A program made the position numbers and the translations under genes. Positions 16,768-25,334 of a stretch of 64,000 bases of DNA are shown in pieces (positions within the stretch are counted from its first letter, which is position 1; each line of letters opens with the position of its first letter). The notes below the pieces were generated by a model, which worked only from the letters and a program-made list of their open reading frames with translations, ran no database searches and was not told the origin of the DNA. Origin of the DNA: an uncultured Bacilli bacterium. Lineage in GTDB: Bacteria; Bacillota_I; Bacilli_A; RF39; UBA660. The DNA lies in contig CAKOOV010000004.1 of assembly GCA_934098435.1 (NCBI GenBank), positions 1 to 64,000 of the forward strand, in the 5' to 3' direction.

Positions 16768-17420
16768 AATAATCTATAACCATATCCATATATTGTATTA
16801 ATATCTAAAAGAGGCATTTTTTTTCTTAATCTACGTATTAAATCATCTACTACTCTATCTGTTCCAAAATAGTTTTCTCCCCATATGTTGTTTAAAATGT
16901 CATCCCTTGAGAAAGATTTTTGTCTATTTGTAAGAAACATATATAATAAATCAAATTCTAAAGTTGTAAGATTTATATTTTGATTATTAAGTAATACCAT
17001 TCTTTTATCTACATCTACCATATAATCTTTATAAGTAATATTTTGTTTATCTTTTGTATATACTCTTCGCATAATATTATTAACTCTAAGGACTAATTCT
17101 TTTGGCGAATATGGTTTAGTGACATAATCATCACTACCAAGTTCTAAACCTATAATCTTATCAAGTTCTTTATCTCTAGCTGAAGTAAATATAACAGGCA
17201 TATCTGCATTATATTCTCGTACTTTCTTTATAATATCATATCCACTTATGTCATCTCCAAGCATAATATCTAGTATCCATAAATGGTATTCTTTATTAAC
17301 ATTATTTATAGCATCTTTCCCATTATAATAACTTGTAACTTCATAACCTTCTTTCTCTAGATAAGCTTTAATAAGATTATTTAAATCCTTTTCATCTTCT
17401 ACTAAGGCTATTTTTTGCAT
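16764..17420 (-). CDS. OmpR/PhoB-type response regulator
   Basis: 218 aa from the ATG at 17420, preferred because GGAAGTGATAAT precedes it and MQKIALVEDE is the normal receiver start; the longer frame would add 11 odd residues. The receiver has acidic EDE, phospho-acceptor Asp in LWILDIMLGD, and Lys in YVTKPYSP. The C-terminal winged helix ends DRVVDDLIRRLRKKM..YGYGYRL. It is co-transcribed with the kinase downstream. Confidence 0.94.
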   Translation of the reverse strand: MQKIALVEDEKDLNNLIKAYLEKEGYEVTSYYNGKDAINNVNKEYHLWILDIMLGDDISGYDIIKKVREYNADMPVIFTSARDKELDKIIGLELGSDDYVTKPYSPKELVLRVNNIMRRVYTKDKQNITYKDYMVDVDKRMVLLNNQNINLTTLEFDLLYMFLTNRQKSFSRDDILNNIWGENYFGTDRVVDDLIRRLRKKMPLLDINTIYGYGYRLL

Positions 17421-17583
17421 ATTATCACTTCCTATACATATATAGTATATCATATAATTAACATTTTGTCTTTACCATATATCACCTCTTTTCTGTTATA
17501 ATTATATTATTTATAAATGGATTAATTATCAAATAATTGTGGTAAATTATGGGATATATAAATATAATTATATTGGTGATAAT

Positions 17584-18195
17584 ATGCAATATGAGCTAAT
17601 TAAATTAGATTATACAACTTTAGAACCTTATATAGATAATAAAACATTAGATTTACATTATAATGCCCACTACAAAGGATATACTGATAATTTAAATAAA
17701 TATTTAAAAAAACATAATTATAATTATGAATACGATCCTATATACTTAGCTAAAAATATAGACATACTTCCTATGGAAGATAGAGATGAGATTTTATTTA
17801 ACTTAGGTGGTTATTTAAACCATAGTTTATATTTTTATATTTTAACAGATAAAGAAAAGAGTATTCCTACTCCTTTTATTGAAATAATTAATAAACACTT
17901 TGTATCTTTTGATAATTTTAAAAATGAATTTATTAATATGGCTACAGAATTAAAAGGCAGTGGTTATACTTTCTTAGTACTTGATAAAAATAATAAGCTT
18001 AGAATAATTAATACTTCTAATCAAGATACACCATATTATTATGGATTTATCCCTATTATGATAATAGATGTTTGGGAACATGCCTACTATTTAAAACACT
18101 ATAATAAAAGAAAAGATTATCTAGAAGAAATATTTAATATCATAGATTGGGATAAAGTATATACCTTGTATTTATTAAATACTGGTAATAAATAA
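17584..18195 (+). CDS. sodA: Superoxide dismutase, Fe/Mn family (Mn-type signature)
   Basis: 203 aa from the ATG at 17584 (GGTGATAAT upstream; the in-frame codons before it do not fit the family). All four metal ligands can be placed: His in LDLHYNAHYKGY, His in GYLNHSLYF, and Asp/His in DVWEHAYYL. The NQDTP motif carries the second-shell Gln at the Mn-type position. The first ligand motif is HYNAHY instead of the usual HHxxHH, and the GSGW motif is GSGY, so the sequence is divergent. It is a single gene closed by a strong terminator. Confidence 0.85.
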   Translation: MQYELIKLDYTTLEPYIDNKTLDLHYNAHYKGYTDNLNKYLKKHNYNYEYDPIYLAKNIDILPMEDRDEILFNLGGYLNHSLYFYILTDKEKSIPTPFIEIINKHFVSFDNFKNEFINMATELKGSGYTFLVLDKNNKLRIINTSNQDTPYYYGFIPIMIIDVWEHAYYLKHYNKRKDYLEEIFNIIDWDKVYTLYLLNTGNK

Positions 18196-18197
18196 AA

Positions 18198-18227
18198 AAA
18201 CAGATAGTTCAAACTATCTATTTTTTT
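18198..18227. terminator. Bidirectional intrinsic terminator
   Basis: AGATAGTT/AACTATCT between A- and T-runs, shared by the converging superoxide dismutase and the SipW-type substrate genes. Confidence 0.85.
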
Positions 18228-18873
18228 ATCCATTAAATTTAGCAGTAATACCTTTTGATTCAGTACCATCGGCATTAACACCATTAAATGTTACAGTACC
18301 GGTAAATGTTTTTCCTGCGTCATCTGCATCTTGTACAGCATTAGTTTCTTCAAGCCATACTACTAAGTAGAAGTCTTGAGAGCCTGATTTTGCTAAAGCT
18401 TGATTAGCAACGATTACACCCTCTGTACCTTGAGCAACAACAGTGCCATCTGCTTTAACAGTTGTTGCATCTGTAAGTACTTCCCATTTCATATTCTTAC
18501 CATTACTTGCTAAATTCATAGTTCCTTTAACATTGATACCAATGTCTGCACTACCATTTGTTACAGTAATCTTATAAACTTGACATACAGTATTACCATT
18601 GGCATCAATACAAGATTTTGAACTTGTACCAGTTACACCTTTTTGTAAATCAGCTGTAAGCATTGGTATCATATTAGCAGCAGTTCCTGCATCTGAAACT
18701 CTAGTTATTACCATTGATAATGATGCTCCACTTGCAGTACTACCTGTAACATCAGTATTATTAGTAGTGCTTGCACTGAAGTATGCAAAAGTAGCGCCAA
18801 TTATAGCAACTACTAATGTTGCAACACCTACAACGGCATAAAATACGCCAGGTCCTTTTCTATTTTCTTCCAT
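18226..18873 (-). CDS. SipW-dependent secreted protein, TasA/camelysin-like (1)
   Basis: 215 aa. The N-terminal signal has a membrane segment (VFYAVVGVATLVVAIIGA) ending ATFAYFSAS, the pattern of SipW-type signal peptides (TasA, CalY). The mature part is a beta-rich, Thr/Ser/Asn/Val-rich domain with two Cys (SKSCIDANGNTVCQVYKIT), probably disulfide-bonded, and a Gly/Asn-rich end. It is likely a surface or fibre subunit cleaved by the signal peptidase at 22778-23917. Promoter and leader are near-copies of those of the next gene. Its end forms part of a terminator. Confidence 0.75.
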   Translation of the reverse strand: MEENRKGPGVFYAVVGVATLVVAIIGATFAYFSASTTNNTDVTGSTASGASLSMVITRVSDAGTAANMIPMLTADLQKGVTGTSSKSCIDANGNTVCQVYKITVTNGSADIGINVKGTMNLASNGKNMKWEVLTDATTVKADGTVVAQGTEGVIVANQALAKSGSQDFYLVVWLEETNAVQDADDAGKTFTGTVTFNGVNADGTESKGITAKFNG

Positions 18874-18900
18874 TTTTTTCTTATCCTCCTTACATTAATA

Positions 18901-18929
18901 ATTGTATCAAATAAATTATATTTTTGCAA
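18901..18929 (-). promoter_or_regulatory. Promoter of secreted protein 1
   Basis: Minus-strand TTGCAA (18929-18924), 17-bp spacer, TACAAT (18906-18901). The following leader up to GGAGGATAAG is almost identical to that of the gene at 18959-19720. Confidence 0.6.
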
Positions 18930-18958
18930 TATCTTTACATTACTTTTTTAATATTCTA

Positions 18959-19720
18959 TTATGGAGCAACTGAAGTTGTAAAGTTAGCTACTACTTTACC
19001 GCCTGCAGCATCTAATGTAATAACTCCTGTGTATGTACCAATACCACTTTTTTCATTAGTAGGATCCTCTGGATTTTGAGTATCATCAACATTTGATAGA
19101 TATACTAATAAATAATAGTATTCAGGTGTTGCTGCTGTTAATGCTGCATCACTATGCATATCAAATCCTGATGGAGTTGCTTCGCTATAAGTATATTTTC
19201 TATCTGCTCCTGCTTTTTCGCTATAAGCAGCAAAACTACGATCTGCATTTTTAGCATCTTCAATAATAGAAGTTACAGTATTAGCATTACCATCTGCACT
19301 TTTATATAAAACATATTTCCAATTTTTATAATCAGTAGCAGTAGTTTGTAAGTCTGCAAGTCTAACACTAGCGTGAGCAACAGTTTGGCTAGATGTTGCT
19401 GTTATTTTATATAAATGACATCCTGTATAACCACCTGCAACACATTTGTCATCTACTACTTTTTTAATGCCGTCTGTAGTAACATCAATAACAGCTGGTA
19501 CTAAATTATTATAGCTTTCACTTTCTGCCTCTCCAAATAATTGTCTTTCTACATTTAAAGTTAAGGCAGTTGATAAATCTGTATTAGTTCCACCTTGAAC
19601 TTTATCTGCTGAAGTAGCTTGAGCACTAAAGTATGCAAATGTAGCACCAATTATTGCTACTACTAATGTAGCAATACCTATTACTAAATATAATGTTCCT
19701 TGTCCTTTCTTTTCTTCCAT
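18959..19720 (-). CDS. SipW-dependent secreted protein, TasA/camelysin-like (2)
   Basis: 253 aa. The signal segment LYLVIGIATLVVAIIGA is followed by TFAYFSAQA, near-identical to the neighbouring substrate. The mature domain is Ala/Thr/Asp-rich with two Cys close together (DDKCVAGGYTGCHLYKIT), matching the Cys pair before KIT in substrate 1, so the two are paralogues with different bodies. It carries its own promoter and lies downstream of the glycine-rich surface protein. Confidence 0.75.
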   Translation of the reverse strand: MEEKKGQGTLYLVIGIATLVVAIIGATFAYFSAQATSADKVQGGTNTDLSTALTLNVERQLFGEAESESYNNLVPAVIDVTTDGIKKVVDDKCVAGGYTGCHLYKITATSSQTVAHASVRLADLQTTATDYKNWKYVLYKSADGNANTVTSIIEDAKNADRSFAAYSEKAGADRKYTYSEATPSGFDMHSDAALTAATPEYYYLLVYLSNVDDTQNPEDPTNEKSGIGTYTGVITLDAAGGKVVANFTTSVAP

Positions 19721-19746
19721 TTTTCTTATCCTCCTTTACATTAATA

Positions 19747-19775
19747 ATTGTATCAAACATTGCATAAAAATGCAA
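19747..19775 (-). promoter_or_regulatory. Promoter of secreted protein 2 with inverted repeat
   Basis: Minus-strand TTGCAT (19775-19770), 17-bp spacer, TACAAT (19752-19747). ATTGCAT-N4-ATGCAAT (19759-19776) overlaps the -35 and may be an operator, or a weak terminator for the gene ending at 19805. Confidence 0.55.
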
Positions 19776-19804
19776 TATGATTTTGTTATTTTATACACTA
19801 TTTT

Positions 19805-21670
19805 CTATGAAAGTGTTTTTCCTAAATATGTTATAACTATTGAGCCACCAGAACTACTTGTATTGTTATTTGTAAGCTTGCTGGTTACATTTGATGATAG
19901 TCCACTAAAGGTTACATTGGTTGCTATAAATGATGAGCCTCCACCGGCTCCGCCTGGTTGGTTAGATGATAAGGTACCAGCTCCACCTGAGCCGCCACCG
20001 CCATAGTAGCCACCGCCACCACCGCCACCATTTCCGCTTCCGTCACCGCCGGCTAATGGTTTACCGATTACTCCTTCGTTTTGCTGAGGGCGACTAACAG
20101 TTGTTCCTCCCAGACCATTACGTCCTTCTTTAGCATCGTTTAAAGTACCATCTTTTCCATGAAATACTGTTCCAATATCAAGAATTGTTGTCTCACTACT
20201 TAATGTTCCACCATCGCCACCATTTCCTGGTTTTCCGGCAACTAGTGATGAGCCTCCACCACCTCCGCCACCAGCGGCAATCATAAGTACATTTCCTGAA
20301 TTAATGTTTGCTACATCAACTGTAGTGGTACCAACTGCAAAGGCTGAATATCCACCGCCAGCGCCTGAATAAGTGGCACCACCATAGCCACCACCATTGG
20401 CACCTCCTCTTGTTGCTCCTGATATTACGCCATCACGTCCATTACCGCCAAGAGTAAAGTATATTTTAGAATTATATTCTAGATTGACTACTCCATATAT
20501 GTATCCTGCTGCTCCACGATATCCAGCATTTTTACTAGAAGCACGAAAATATTCTCCTCCTCTGCCACCCCAAAGTTCTATTAAATAGTATCCTGGATGG
20601 TAATTGGTATCTTCTTTTGTTGTGGCTTCTTTTCTGTTTGTATTGACAAATGTTCCTATAATCCAAGGCAATTCTTCCAATGTTACATTAACTGTATAAT
20701 CTTCTCCATTAATAGTATAACTACCTGTGGCATCTTTATATTCTAATTTAGATACGGTATAGGTTAATGCTGATAAATCATCAACTACTACTGTTTGCTC
20801 TCCTATATCGCTTGCTAATACTTCTGTTCCTTTTTTTATGGTTACTAATGAATCACTAGGGGTAGGAACTATTGTAAACATTTTTTCTTCCGTCCGCGAC
20901 AAAGTTATATCTTTGGTAGTATTATCCAAAACTACTTCTGTTCCGCTTTGCGGATAATAGCCTTTTCTAGTAACTTTCCAAGTTATGTTGGTATTTTCAT
21001 CAATTAGTTCACTTACACTACCAGTTCCACTGGCTATAGTTTTGCCATCTACTTCTAATGTTACTAATGAATCTTCTGGCGTAGCATTAACTGTATATGT
21101 ATATTGTGGTACTTTATAGAAGGTAAATTGCATTGTTGTTTTTAAATGTGATGTTTCGGGATTAGCCCATTGTTGCAGGATTTCAAGACCACCTGCCACA
21201 TATTTATCTCTAAAGTCTCCTTTATATTGGAAACATAGTGTTATTTTAGTTTCAGAAGCAGGTGGTATTTTTGTTTTATTGATTTCAAAGTCCCCTGTTG
21301 TATATTCCATATGTGAATTAAGTTCAGATAATTCTTTAATACTTGTTACTAGTACAGGACTAGATGAAAGATTTGTAACGGTTACCTCAAAGTATACCTT
21401 TGACCATATGGTAGTAAGTTTACAATCTAATGAAAAAGTACCGTTTGAATCTAAAGTTAATGTTTTTAATGTAACATCGTTGCTTGCTTGTACTCTTTGT
21501 ACGTCAGTAATTCTAACATCAGCACTTGATCTAACTAGTGCAGCACCATTAATAGCAAAAGTTCTTGAAGATGTGGAATATCCTACTGTTAGTGAAGTAA
21601 TAATAAATGAAATAATTAAAAAAAGAAATAATGGCAAATTATTTTTCTTTTTTTTACTTAATTTCTTCAT
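19805..21670 (-). CDS. Large secreted protein with PEGA repeats and a glycine-rich (ALK-type) domain
   Basis: 621 aa from the ATG at 21670, chosen for the GGAGG 6 nt upstream and the ATGA overlap with the preceding gene. A basic N-terminus and a membrane segment end in LTVGYSTSSRTFAINGAAL, like the other SipW-type signals. Next come a beta domain, then two or three PEGA-like repeats (TYTVNATPEDSLVTLEVDG, FTIVPTPSDSLVTIKKG, about residues 195-335). The C-terminal half is a glycine-rich domain (YYLIELWGGRGGEY, MIAAGGGGGGGSS, NGGGGGGGYYGG), similar in style to the Gly-rich domain of ALK-type proteins. It is probably a cell-surface adhesin or fibre-associated protein. Its function is inferred from composition and context. 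Confidence 0.75.
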   Translation of the reverse strand: MKKLSKKKKNNLPLFLFLIISFIITSLTVGYSTSSRTFAINGAALVRSSADVRITDVQRVQASNDVTLKTLTLDSNGTFSLDCKLTTIWSKVYFEVTVTNLSSSPVLVTSIKELSELNSHMEYTTGDFEINKTKIPPASETKITLCFQYKGDFRDKYVAGGLEILQQWANPETSHLKTTMQFTFYKVPQYTYTVNATPEDSLVTLEVDGKTIASGTGSVSELIDENTNITWKVTRKGYYPQSGTEVVLDNTTKDITLSRTEEKMFTIVPTPSDSLVTIKKGTEVLASDIGEQTVVVDDLSALTYTVSKLEYKDATGSYTINGEDYTVNVTLEELPWIIGTFVNTNRKEATTKEDTNYHPGYYLIELWGGRGGEYFRASSKNAGYRGAAGYIYGVVNLEYNSKIYFTLGGNGRDGVISGATRGGANGGGYGGATYSGAGGGYSAFAVGTTTVDVANINSGNVLMIAAGGGGGGGSSLVAGKPGNGGDGGTLSSETTILDIGTVFHGKDGTLNDAKEGRNGLGGTTVSRPQQNEGVIGKPLAGGDGSGNGGGGGGGYYGGGGSGGAGTLSSNQPGGAGGGSSFIATNVTFSGLSSNVTSKLTNNNTSSSGGSIVITYLGKTLS

Positions 21671-22767
21671 TTTTGCCTCCATTTCTCTTTCAAGTTCTTG
21701 GCATCAAGTGTATATTTATATAATAAATTATCATCTATAATACTAAAACAGCTAAGTTTTCCTGGTATTAATTCATTATAAATAATTGGACTTCCTAAAT
21801 TATCATGAGCATCTCTTAGTTCATCAAATGAACTAAGATTAAGTACTTTATAATCACTTTCATCAAGAATATTTTCTGCATTGGTAATTATACTATCATA
21901 CTCTTTAAGAATCTTTCTTAATATTTTATCGTAATTACTACGGCTTTTATATATCTTAATAATTAATCTAATTAGCTTGTATATAACATATAGATCCCCT
22001 ATTAAAGATATAACTAGGCAGCTAAAATAAACATAGTTAATATTATTCCATATATTATCATCAATAACACTACCTGAATTATTGATATTCTTACTATCAA
22101 TAGTAATATTAATAGTTTGTTCAGTTAGAGGTATAACTACTAAAGATAATCCCTCTGAATCAATATCATCATTAAATGATGAACTAGTTCCATGTGAATT
22201 TACATGTAATACAATTGTTACATCACTATCATAGTTTAAGGAATATGATGCTTTAAATGCTTTGACAAAAGCATTAAAATGTTCGTAATTTACATTTACT
22301 TCCTTAAAGAAATTGTTAGCCATGATATTTTTTTTAGATATTTTTTCTTCAGGAACTAATATTTCTGATTTTTCATATAAAATATTTTTATTATCTTTAC
22401 CATATACTCTAGTAATTGCTTCTATATAATAAGAAGCATTGTAATCGATATTACTATTGGTAGTAAAAGTATAATTAAATCTTAAATCAATAGAATCAAT
22501 TAAACTGGCAATATAAACCATTCCAGATGGTAAATTGTCTGTTTCGTAATATTCGTTTGGTTTAAGTTTAACGCGATAATCTACGTCACTACTTTCTTTA
22601 TATTTAAGTGCATTTACTTCTCTATTAACGAAGGTTTTTACTGAAAACAATAATAGTAAACATGAGAAAATCCCTATTAAACATAAATAATATACTATTT
22701 GCATAGATTTCTTTGAAGAAATAGATTTATTATATTTATCATATTTTTCTCTACTAAAATGTTTCAT
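21667..22767 (-). CDS. DUF5305-like membrane protein
   Basis: 366 aa from the ATG at 22767, which follows AGGAGGTGTGAT. It has a hydrophobic segment at about residues 22-42, an extracytoplasmic beta-rich domain (RFNYTFTTNSNIDYNASYYIEAITRVYG), a second membrane segment (VYFSCLVISLIGDLYVIYKL, about residue 255), and a charged cytoplasmic tail. This plan and the position between a signal peptidase and its substrates match DUF5305 proteins. A role in handling or anchoring SipW-processed proteins is inference. It overlaps the glycine-rich protein gene by 4 nt. Confidence 0.7.
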   Translation of the reverse strand: MKHFSREKYDKYNKSISSKKSMQIVYYLCLIGIFSCLLLLFSVKTFVNREVNALKYKESSDVDYRVKLKPNEYYETDNLPSGMVYIASLIDSIDLRFNYTFTTNSNIDYNASYYIEAITRVYGKDNKNILYEKSEILVPEEKISKKNIMANNFFKEVNVNYEHFNAFVKAFKASYSLNYDSDVTIVLHVNSHGTSSSFNDDIDSEGLSLVVIPLTEQTINITIDSKNINNSGSVIDDNIWNNINYVYFSCLVISLIGDLYVIYKLIRLIIKIYKSRSNYDKILRKILKEYDSIITNAENILDESDYKVLNLSSFDELRDAHDNLGSPIIYNELIPGKLSCFSIIDDNLLYKYTLDAKNLKEKWRQK

Positions 22768-22777
22768 ATCACACCTC

Positions 22778-23917
22778 CTAGCTATTAATCTTTTCATTTA
22801 ATGCTACTGTTGGGTAGCCAATATATCTAATTTTAAATTTGACTGTGCCTATTACCTCTGAAGTTTCAATCAAATAACCATCAGGACTTTCATTATGGTC
22901 CCCTTTTGTTTTGAAGAAAGTTTCATAGCCTGAGGAATATACTTCATATATACGATGAACTACTATCTTATCTTCTCTATGAAAAACAAGTATTTCGCCT
23001 TTTTTTAAATTTAAAATTTCCTTTTCATTCAATTTTTCTACAATAACAATATCACCTTTATTAATATTTGGGGTCATTGAACCAGTAGCAATTACAATTG
23101 CTTGATATTTGAAATATCCAGAGGTTAATCCTACCATTATTACTATTAATAATATAGCTATTGTATATATTATTTTTGAACGTTTATTCTTCTTTGAAGA
23201 TATAATAACTTTTTCTCTTTTTTTGAAATTATTATATATCATGATAAAAACTAATATTGGAAAAGTAAAATATATTACTGATTCAATATAGGCACCAAAA
23301 TTTGGAATAATTGGTAATATATATTTTGGTATTTCCATTAAATATCTATATATTATATTAGGCTTATAACTAACTTTAAATGATATATATGTTAACATAA
23401 AATTTTTTGCTATGCTTGGTAAAATGAATAAACCAAATGTTTTTAATATTGAATAAAAGTCATTAAAGTTGACAGCACTTAAAGTAAATGTTACATCTAT
23501 CATACTAAATGCTAAAACTGATAAACCTAATAGCCAATAATTATTTTTTATCTTATTGTTAATTATGTATCTATATATTTCTACTATAGGGATTAATATG
23601 ATTAATGGAACAATATTATTAATAAGATTAGTCATATTAATACTATATATATTTCTACTAAAACCGATAAATAGTCCAAGTAAATATGTAGTAATATAGT
23701 ATATGGCTATATATATTAATATTGATAAAATAATATCTTTATTATATCTTGATTTTTCCTTTTGATATCCAAGTATAAAATAAGATATAATACCCATTAA
23801 TAATATAAAAGCACATATACTATATTGACTAAAAATCTTTGTGATAAAACTATTAAAGAGTAATATAGATAGCATAAAAGCTAGTATTATAAAAGCTTTT
23901 ATTTGACTCTTTTTCAT
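22778..23917 (-). CDS. sipW: SipW-type signal peptidase I with long membrane N-terminus
   Basis: 379 aa. The C-terminal third is an S26B (ER/SipW-type) signal peptidase: catalytic Ser in ATGSMTPNINKGDIVIV (about residue 280), and His in VVHRIYEV in place of the Lys of the bacterial type, then FKTKGDHNESPD. The first 250 residues hold about seven hydrophobic segments not found in ordinary SipW (about 190 aa). It should remove the signals of the surrounding TasA-like proteins. It sits in the middle of the substrate cluster, with substrate 3 immediately upstream (20-nt gap) and the DUF5305-like protein downstream. Confidence 0.85.
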   Translation of the reverse strand: MKKSQIKAFIILAFMLSILLFNSFITKIFSQYSICAFILLMGIISYFILGYQKEKSRYNKDIILSILIYIAIYYITTYLLGLFIGFSRNIYSINMTNLINNIVPLIILIPIVEIYRYIINNKIKNNYWLLGLSVLAFSMIDVTFTLSAVNFNDFYSILKTFGLFILPSIAKNFMLTYISFKVSYKPNIIYRYLMEIPKYILPIIPNFGAYIESVIYFTFPILVFIMIYNNFKKREKVIISSKKNKRSKIIYTIAILLIVIMVGLTSGYFKYQAIVIATGSMTPNINKGDIVIVEKLNEKEILNLKKGEILVFHREDKIVVHRIYEVYSSGYETFFKTKGDHNESPDGYLIETSEVIGTVKFKIRYIGYPTVALNEKINS

Positions 23918-23937
23918 ATTTTATCACCCTTCTTCTT

Positions 23938-24531
23938 TTAAGCTTGTTCGTATACAAATGTTGTTGCGCCAATTGTTACTTTTACATCATCACTTACAGA
24001 TAATGTACTAGTAGATGGCCATTCTAATTTTAATTCTAATTCTTTAGAATCAGTAGCATTTAATGTTGTACCAGTAGTAATAGTACTACCATCAGCATAT
24101 GCTAAAGTATACTTAAGTTCGCCACATAATTTAGTTGCATCTTCTTGTGAAATTTTACTACCTGTATTAGGAGCACAAGTTAAAGTACCCATAGTGAAAT
24201 TAGCTAATTTAGCATTTAATGTTCCGCTATTTTTAATTAGGAAGTTATAAGTAACTGAATCTCCAGGTGCTTTTAATGTAACATCAAATCCTGAAATAGT
24301 AGTATCTGCAAGTGTTGGTGCAGTGTTTTCAAGTGCATGACCACTTGTCACTCCAGTTAAGCTAGTGCCAGTTTTGTAATCAAAATTTACTTTCCAACTT
24401 GCAGGATCTACATTAGCAGTACCATTAATATTAAGTGTACTAGAATATGCAGCATAACCAACAGTTAAACCAACAACAGCGATTAAAAGTGCAACGATAG
24501 CTATTACCTTAGCACCTCTTTCTTTTTCCAT
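23938..24531 (-). CDS. SipW-dependent secreted protein (3)
   Basis: 197 aa. The signal KVIAIVALLIAVVGLTVGYAAYSSTLNINGTA is of the same class as that of the glycine-rich protein, followed by a beta-rich domain with one Cys pair (LTCAPNTGSKISQEDATKLC) and an all-beta C-terminus. It is likely an extracellular filament or matrix protein. It is the first gene of the unit that continues into sipW, behind a strong promoter, so substrate and peptidase are co-expressed as in tapA-sipW-tasA. Confidence 0.75.
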   Translation of the reverse strand: MEKERGAKVIAIVALLIAVVGLTVGYAAYSSTLNINGTANVDPASWKVNFDYKTGTSLTGVTSGHALENTAPTLADTTISGFDVTLKAPGDSVTYNFLIKNSGTLNAKLANFTMGTLTCAPNTGSKISQEDATKLCGELKYTLAYADGSTITTGTTLNATDSKELELKLEWPSTSTLSVSDDVKVTIGATTFVYEQA

Positions 24532-24565
24532 AATTACATTCTCCTTTCTCTATTGTTCCATATCT

Positions 24566-24595
24566 ATTATAATACATTTACAATTTAATTGTCAA
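24566..24595 (-). promoter_or_regulatory. Promoter of the substrate 3-sipW operon
   Basis: Minus-strand TTGACA (24595-24590), 18-bp spacer, TATAAT (24571-24566): both hexamers are perfect. Confidence 0.75.
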
Positions 24596-24626
24596 TAAAT
24601 TTTTTATCATTTTAGCAAAAGAAAAA

Positions 24627-24680
24627 AGCCATATTTGACTAGGCGTTGTGAGATTTAAACAACACTAATTAAATGTGGCT
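24627..24680 (-). terminator. Branched terminator after secreted protein 4
   Basis: On the minus strand AGCCACATTT pairs with AAATATGGCT and is followed by TTTTTTC. An inner GTTGT/ACAAC hairpin sits inside. The stem includes the last codons of the gene at 24665. Confidence 0.7.
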
Positions 24681-25303
24681 GTAATCTTATCACCGCTAGT
24701 AGCGGTTACTGTAATTATTCCCGAAAAACCATCTTTATCTTGTTCGGTTTGATCTTTACCAGTATTGTTTACATAAACCATAAAATATAGTTTTGTATTA
24801 TTACTTTTACCATTAATTATGGTATTGGAGGCTATGGTGTCAGGAACGTTATTAGTAATAGTATGTCTATTATTACTAATAACTGTATTGGCATCTGACA
24901 TACCTGCCCATTTTAAATTATTAACATTATTTTTGTTAAAAGTTATCGTTGTATTTGTACTAATACTATTTGCTCCGGTATTTGAAATGGTTATTTCATA
25001 TATTTGACAAACAGTATAATCGTTTTTATCAATACAATTATATTTACTTTGTGCTGCTGTTTCAAGTTGACTAGCATAACCTGATATAGTTCCATCGTAA
25101 ATAGGAATTAAGTTATCTGATTTACTACCAGTAGCACTTACTTTTTTTACTGAAAGTCCAAGACTTACATCTAAAGTACCGCCTTTAATGTCGTTATCAC
25201 TTTTAGCAGTAGCACTGAAATAGGCATATGTAGCTCCTGCTACTACGGCTATTAATAGAATTACTAAAGCAATAGTATAACCTATTTTTTTCTTATAATC
25301 CAT
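24665..25303 (-). CDS. SipW-dependent secreted protein, TasA/camelysin-like (4)
   Basis: 212 aa. The signal segment (IGYTIALVILLIAVVAGATYAYFSATA) ends with the same AYFSA pattern as substrates 1, 2 and 5. The body contains NLIPIYDG, a Cys pair in YNCIDKNDYTVCQIYEITISN, and an Asn/Thr-rich beta domain, closely parallel to substrates 1 and 5. It follows substrate 5 with a 31-nt gap in the same unit and ends at a terminator. Confidence 0.75.
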   Translation of the reverse strand: MDYKKKIGYTIALVILLIAVVAGATYAYFSATAKSDNDIKGGTLDVSLGLSVKKVSATGSKSDNLIPIYDGTISGYASQLETAAQSKYNCIDKNDYTVCQIYEITISNTGANSISTNTTITFNKNNVNNLKWAGMSDANTVISNNRHTITNNVPDTIASNTIINGKSNNTKLYFMVYVNNTGKDQTEQDKDGFSGIITVTATSGDKITATFN

Positions 25304-25334
25304 TTACAACCTCCTCTACATCAGATTTGATTAA

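Noticed and set aside
19980..20400. Repeated GC-rich tracts that look like a tandem repeat array
   Set aside because: They are the glycine codons of the surface protein; there is no constant unit and spacer, so this is not a CRISPR array.
19770..20588. Plus-strand proline-rich ORFs opposite the glycine-rich gene
   Set aside because: They are mirror frames of glycine codons without ribosome sites.
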